Assembly (NCBI GenBank): GCA_900078775.1
Contig: LT549889.1
Coordinates: 5,270,001 to 5,334,000, forward strand
DNA from: Mycolicibacterium aurum
GTDB taxonomy: Bacteria > Actinomycetota > Actinomycetes > Mycobacteriales > Mycobacteriaceae
Reading direction: 5' to 3'
Length of the DNA: 64,000 nucleotides
The notes under the pieces were generated by a model, which was given only the letters and a program-made list of their open reading frames with translations, was not told the origin of the DNA and searched no databases. The position numbers and the translations under genes are program-made. Shown here piece after piece: positions 60,756 to 64,000 of this stretch (positions are counted from its first letter, which is position 1; every line of letters starts with the position of its first letter).

Positions 60756-61307
60756 TCACTGCAATGGCTCGGGAGTGAAGGTGACGTCGACATCGCCCAC
60801 GGTCATCGTCACCTCGCCTTCCATCACCATCACCTGCGCCGAGACCCGCCGATCGACAGTTTGGGCCAGCTGCTGCACCGGAGCGTGCGGTATCTGCAGC
60901 ACCGACAGGTTCGGCAGGCCCGCCACTTTGGGGCCGACGGTGCGCCACCATGTGGCCACGCCGGCGGCGAACGGGAACAACACCACCTGGTCGGCCTGGC
61001 CGGCTGCCTTGCTCAAGGCGCGTTCATCGGGCTGGCCGACGTTGATCCACTCCAGGGTCCGGCCCGTGTAGTCCGCGAGCCGCAAGTCCGGTACGCCGGG
61101 GGTGGACAGGCCCGCCCCGAACGCCAACTCACCGTCGACGTCGCTGAGCCGGTGTGCGCGCAGCCCAAACGCCAACAAGCGCACCACCATCCGCTCATCG
61201 GTCTCACTGGGATGGCGGGCCACGGTCAGCGTGTGATCGGCGTAGTAACCATGGTCGACATCGGAGACGCCGAGTTCGACTTTGAACAGTGTTGCGGAAA
61301 GAGCCAC
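60756..61307 (-). CDS. yaeQ: YaeQ-family protein
   Basis: The 183-aa protein matches the YaeQ family: ATLFKVELGVSDVDHGYYAD, TLTVARHPSETDERMVVRLL, DYTGRTLEWINVGQPDER and LPNLSVLQIP. YaeQ has a nuclease-like (PD-(D/E)XK) fold; the role is poorly known. The start is GTG 61307, aligning with the usual MALKATI-type N-terminus. It lies downstream of the BKACE-like and arr genes on the same strand. Confidence 0.82.
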   Translation of the reverse strand: MALSATLFKVELGVSDVDHGYYADHTLTVARHPSETDERMVVRLLAFGLRAHRLSDVDGELAFGAGLSTPGVPDLRLADYTGRTLEWINVGQPDERALSKAAGQADQVVLFPFAAGVATWWRTVGPKVAGLPNLSVLQIPHAPVQQLAQTVDRRVSAQVMVMEGEVTMTVGDVDVTFTPEPLQ

Positions 61308-61365
61308 GTCATATGTGTCTCTCCTGGTGGTGTTCCCCGAGCAGGCAGGCCGCTTCACATCGACA

Positions 61366-62073
61366 TCAGTCCGTGGCCATCAACCCGACCGCGGCCCGCA
61401 CCAGGTCCGCATTCGACGCCGCCTTCCGCCCATCCGGCAGCACGAAGGTGTCCTCCAACCCGATTCGGGAATCGAACCCGGACCTGACCGCCAGCCGGAA
61501 TAGCGCCCACGCATTCGCGCCCTCGCCGTGACAGAGCACCGGCAGCGGCAACGCCGCGACCACCGAGGCGATCGCCTCCGCGTCGGCCACGGCCGTCCCG
61601 ACATCCGCAGAGGTGGCCTCGATCAGGATTCGGGTGCACTCGGATACCCGCGGATACCGGCGGAATGCATCGGCCGCCTCGACGAACCAGATCCCGGCTT
61701 CGACCCCGATCCCCATGTCCAGCAACAGGTCCGCGAGCTCGGCCGCCCCGTCCTCGTGCCAGTTCACCGAGGCGTAGTCCGGACGGCTCGTCCACCCGGC
61801 AACCTGCTCCAGACGATCCGCGGGATTCCGCACCGCCCAGGCGCCCGTGGTCACCCCGATCGGCACGCCCGGGTGGGCGGCCCGCAGGGCCTGCACCACC
61901 GGGTCGACATGCTCGGCCCGCAGGCTGTCGGTTCCATCGGGCGCTTTCGGGTGCGCATGCACCTCGTGCGCGCCGGCCGCAACAGCGGCGGTCACGCTGT
62001 CCACGATCTCCTCGGCGGTGATCGGCACGTGCGGCGGCCCGTGCGGGCCGTTCGGACAGACCTGCAGCATCAC
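61366..62073 (-). CDS. BKACE-like (DUF849) beta-keto acid cleavage enzyme, short form
   Basis: The 235-aa protein resembles the BKACE/DUF849 TIM-barrel family, with LQVCPNGPHGP, EVHAHPKAPDG (the H-x-H zinc pair), TTGAWAVRNPADRLEQ, WHEDGAAELADLL, and the C-terminal RIGLEDTFVLPDGRKAASNADLV. Family members cleave beta-keto acids with acetyl-CoA; most are 270-310 residues, so this one is a short variant. Start: ATG 62070 or 62073 (two tandem Met codons). It follows arr by 11 bases. Confidence 0.72.
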   Translation of the reverse strand: MMLQVCPNGPHGPPHVPITAEEIVDSVTAAVAAGAHEVHAHPKAPDGTDSLRAEHVDPVVQALRAAHPGVPIGVTTGAWAVRNPADRLEQVAGWTSRPDYASVNWHEDGAAELADLLLDMGIGVEAGIWFVEAADAFRRYPRVSECTRILIEATSADVGTAVADAEAIASVVAALPLPVLCHGEGANAWALFRLAVRSGFDSRIGLEDTFVLPDGRKAASNADLVRAAVGLMATD

Positions 62074-62084
62074 CGCGCACCCCC

Positions 62085-62522
62085 TCAGTCGTAGATGACG
62101 TCGAGTCCCTTGCGGCGCAACTCTTCCAGCCCGGCCCGGAATTTCTCCAGATACTCGGGGGAGTGCCCCGTCCAGTCGGTGATCTCCCCGACGACCCGCA
62201 CCGGCTCCGCACTGCGGTAGGAGTGCGTGGGATTGCCCGGGAACTTCTTGTCGGTGACGTTCGGATCGTCCTCCACGGCCCCGAGCGGCTCCACGATGTA
62301 CACCCGTTCCCGTCCCGGTCCGAGCGCCAGCTCGGCGGCGAGCACCGCACCGTCGAGCACCTTGGTCATGTAGACGTGATTGGACACGCGGCCCTGTTGG
62401 TAGTTCGACGGCCGGCCCGGTACCAACAGGGCGCCCACCGCCAGGTCGGCCCTCGTCCCGTGCAGGTATGCCCCCGACTCGTGGACGACGAAACGTTCCG
62501 GCGTATCGGCCTGCTCTGCCAT
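62085..62522 (-). CDS. arr: Rifampin ADP-ribosyltransferase
   Basis: The 145-aa enzyme inactivates rifampicin by ADP-ribosylating it with NAD+. The match to mycobacterial Arr is clear: AYLHGTRADLAVGALLVPG, GRPSNYQQGRVSNHVYMT, AAELALGPGRERVYIVEP, DDPNVTDKKFPGNPTHSYRS and VVGEITDWTGHSPEYL. The length is about that of Arr (about 140 aa). The start is ATG 62522; the longer frame is not conserved. It heads the arr-BKACE-yaeQ gene run and is divergent from the MFS exporter gene. Confidence 0.92.
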   Translation of the reverse strand: MAEQADTPERFVVHESGAYLHGTRADLAVGALLVPGRPSNYQQGRVSNHVYMTKVLDGAVLAAELALGPGRERVYIVEPLGAVEDDPNVTDKKFPGNPTHSYRSAEPVRVVGEITDWTGHSPEYLEKFRAGLEELRRKGLDVIYD

Positions 62523-62571
62523 CGGCACCCCCGTGCGTTGTAGGTGGTCGGCGACGCTACACCGGCCCCGG

Positions 62572-62606
62572 GGGCTTGCGGCAAGCCCGCACCCTGGCCA
62601 TATAGT
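62572..62606 (+). promoter_or_regulatory. 17-bp palindrome overlapping a -35/-10 promoter between arr and the MFS gene
   Basis: GGGCTTGC-G-GCAAGCCC (62572-62588) is an exact palindrome. It covers a TTGCGG -35 (62576-62581), and TATAGT (62601-62606) is a good -10 on the + strand, with a 19-base spacer. Repression of the MFS exporter gene, and possibly of arr on the other strand, could occur here. It could alternatively be a hairpin. Confidence 0.45.
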
Positions 62607-62783
62607 GAGAGTGGGAGCCGAACACCGACCCCGCAGCACCCCTCGACGAGCCCGCCGAAACAGTCTGCACCGCTGGCGAATTGAGTCCCACATCACGCGG
62701 GCGGAAAATGGATTCGCCGACCCGCGACACCGCGTCTACTCTGGAACGCCGCACTGATCAGTGCCGCAATCCAGGGAGTGTGC

Positions 62784-64000
62784 ATGAATACCGGGCCGAT
62801 CACCCGAGCAACCGACGTGGAAGCACCACACACGTCCCAGGCGTCGCCGTCGGCCAACGTCATCATCGCGCTGCTGGTCTTCTCCGCGTTCGTCATGATC
62901 CTCAACGAGACGATCATGAGCGTGGCGCTGCCGGTGCTGATCGCCGACCTGGACATCACCGCCCGCACCGCGCAGTGGCTCACCAGTGGCTTCCTGCTGA
63001 CCATGGCTGTGGTGATTCCGATGTCCGGGTCACTGCTGCAGCGGTTCTCGGTGCGCGCCGTGTTCCTGGGGTCGATGTCCGCGTTCTGCGCCGGCACCCT
63101 GATCTCGGCGCTGGCACCCGGCTTCGCGGTGCTGCTCGGCGGGCGGATCGTGCAGGCCTGCGGCACCGCGGTCATGGTGCCGCTGCTGATGACGACGGTG
63201 ATGAAGCTGATTCCCACCGAACGACGGGGCCAGACGATGGGCACCATCTCGATCGTCATCGCCGTCGCGCCGGCCGTCGGACCCACCCTGTCCGGGTTCA
63301 TCCTCGGCTCGCTGAACTGGCGGTGGATGTTCTGGATTGTGCTGCCCATCGCCCTGCTCGGCCTGACCGCGGGGTGGCTGCGGCTGCGGGTGGACGAGGA
63401 CCGGGAACACCCCGCACCCATCGACCCGATCTCGGTGCCGCTGTCGGCGATCGCGTTCGCGGGACTGGTGTTCGGGCTCACCGAGCTGGCCGGCCACGGC
63501 GGGCAGGGCGTCCCGGCATGGATCCCGCTGACCGCCGGGGCGGTCGCGCTGCTGCTGTTCGGCGCGCGGCAGCTGCAACTGCAGCGGGTCGAGCGCGCGT
63601 TCCTGGATCTGCGGCCGTTCACCTACCAACGGTTCTCCGTCTCGGTCGCCCTGGTGGTCATCGGCTTCATGGGCCTGTTCGGCGCGATCATCATGGTGCC
63701 GCTGTACGTGCAGAACGTGCTGGACCGCAGCGCGCTGGTCGCCGGGCTGACCAGCCTGCCGGGCGGACTGCTGATGGGCCTGGCCGGCCCGCCGGTCGGG
63801 CGGGTGTATGACCGGTACGGCGCCCGGGTGCTCGTCGTCCCCGGGTCGATCCTGCTGTTCGTGGCGCTGTGCGGCTTCGCGCTGCTCTCCGCGGACACCC
63901 CGGTCTGGGAACTGGTGGCGATCCAGACGGTCATGATGGTCGGCCTGGCCATGATGTTCACGCCGCTGATGACCGACGCGCTCGGCGCACTGCCGGACCG
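62784..64000 (+). CDS. DHA2-type MFS multidrug exporter, 3' end outside window
   Basis: The open frame from ATG 62784 runs to the window end without a stop (405 codons seen). It has repeated membrane helices, motif-C-like APAVGPTLSGFILGS, the motif-A-like GSLLQRFSVRAVFLG and GRIVQACGTAVMVPLLM. These mark the 14-helix DHA2 drug:proton antiporters (EmrB/QacA/LfrA group). The N-terminus is polar (MNTGPITRATDVEAPH). The RBS AGGGAG lies about eight bases upstream. Divergence from arr suggests a shared regulatory region. Drug specificity cannot be read from sequence. Confidence 0.88.
   Translation, partial: MNTGPITRATDVEAPHTSQASPSANVIIALLVFSAFVMILNETIMSVALPVLIADLDITARTAQWLTSGFLLTMAVVIPMSGSLLQRFSVRAVFLGSMSAFCAGTLISALAPGFAVLLGGRIVQACGTAVMVPLLMTTVMKLIPTERRGQTMGTISIVIAVAPAVGPTLSGFILGSLNWRWMFWIVLPIALLGLTAGWLRLRVDEDREHPAPIDPISVPLSAIAFAGLVFGLTELAGHGGQGVPAWIPLTAGAVALLLFGARQLQLQRVERAFLDLRPFTYQRFSVSVALVVIGFMGLFGAIIMVPLYVQNVLDRSALVAGLTSLPGGLLMGLAGPPVGRVYDRYGARVLVVPGSILLFVALCGFALLSADTPVWELVAIQTVMMVGLAMMFTPLMTDALGALPD

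Noticed and set aside
60042..61487. 481-aa + strand ORF
   Set aside because: Antisense to YjbR and yaeQ, His/Arg-rich without domains.
62681..63811. 376-aa + strand ORF overlapping the MFS exporter
   Set aside because: Out-of-frame shadow of the exporter, whose own frame has no stop in the window.
1..64000. CRISPR arrays, rRNA genes, tRNA genes, insertion sequences
   Set aside because: No spaced direct-repeat array, no rRNA or tRNA consensus and no transposase were recognised on reading either strand.

Overview
The window is high-GC actinobacterial DNA and reads as the chromosome of a fast-growing, non-tuberculous Mycobacterium (Mycolicibacterium type). The evidence is a trehalose polyphleate (TPP)-type lipid locus (bimodular Pks, PapA, MmpL, PE-PPE-domain hydrolase, Sap/GAP-like membrane protein, long-chain FadD) next to fadE5, and a gene order recalling M. 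tuberculosis Rv0243-Rv0265c: fadA2, fadE5, flavin reductase, the succinate dehydrogenase-1 operon, nirBD, a CbiX-like chelatase, a HemD-regulator fusion, aac(2'), pxpC/pxpB and fecB2. Species names and synteny are from memory; no search was run.

Layout. (1) 1-3251: 3' end of fadA2, a strong terminator, a TehA/SLAC1-type transporter and a divergent LLM-class flavin oxidoreductase. (2) 3236-9821: an apparently inserted, lower-GC metal-response island. It starts with a perfect CRP-type palindrome and a long non-coding stretch that folds into a structured RNA candidate. Then come a DUF305 Met/His-rich lipoprotein, a two-component system, a broken CsoR-family repressor, a CopB-type P1B ATPase with a His-rich N-terminus, and a His-tailed membrane protein. 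An 11-bp-pitch direct repeat (TCTTCA-N5-TCTTCA) lies before both the lipoprotein gene and the regulator gene and is the best candidate for the response-regulator box. (3) 9939-13852: DUF1361 protein, fadE5, and a DapB-like NAD(P)-binding protein. (4) 13922-33219: the TPP-type locus. The 3664-aa Pks has modules KS-AT-KR-ACP and KS-AT-DH-ER-KR-ACP. It is divergent from papA, mmpL and a PE-PPE hydrolase, which are followed by a convergent sap-fadD pair. The fadD reading frame carries a one-base deletion.

(5) 33278-39042: a 2-oxoglutarate/Fe(II) oxygenase gene disrupted by a 35/36-bp tandem repeat, a flavin reductase, a 53-aa protein and the sdh1 operon. (6) 39159-45933: PEP-mutase-like protein, assimilatory nitrite reductase nirBD, sirohydrochlorin chelatase-like and HemD-like genes (siroheme supply for NirB), and aminoglycoside 2'-N-acetyltransferase. 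(7) 45968-50547: 5-oxoprolinase subunits, a VUT-family transporter, a siderophore-binding lipoprotein, and a YeiH-type exporter coupled to an overlooked 35-aa membrane peptide. (8) 50682-55980: a TetR regulator with a perfect 19-bp operator facing an agmatine-to-putrescine operon (aguB, aguA), ohr/ohrR, and a frameshifted FAD monooxygenase. (9) 55977-64000: alcohol dehydrogenase plus Baeyer-Villiger-type monooxygenase, a Phd/VapC toxin-antitoxin pair, a decayed gene, YjbR, YaeQ, a BKACE-like enzyme, rifampin ADP-ribosyltransferase (arr), and a divergent 14-TM-type MFS drug exporter cut by the window edge.

Caveat: several reading frames (CsoR relic, fadD, the FAD monooxygenase, the relic at 59758-60158) break at single-base indels, at least two in or beside G/C runs. 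These may be real pseudogenes or assembly errors, and reads should decide. Most long ORFs antisense to the PKS, fadE5 and mmpL genes are GC-driven shadows and are not annotated.
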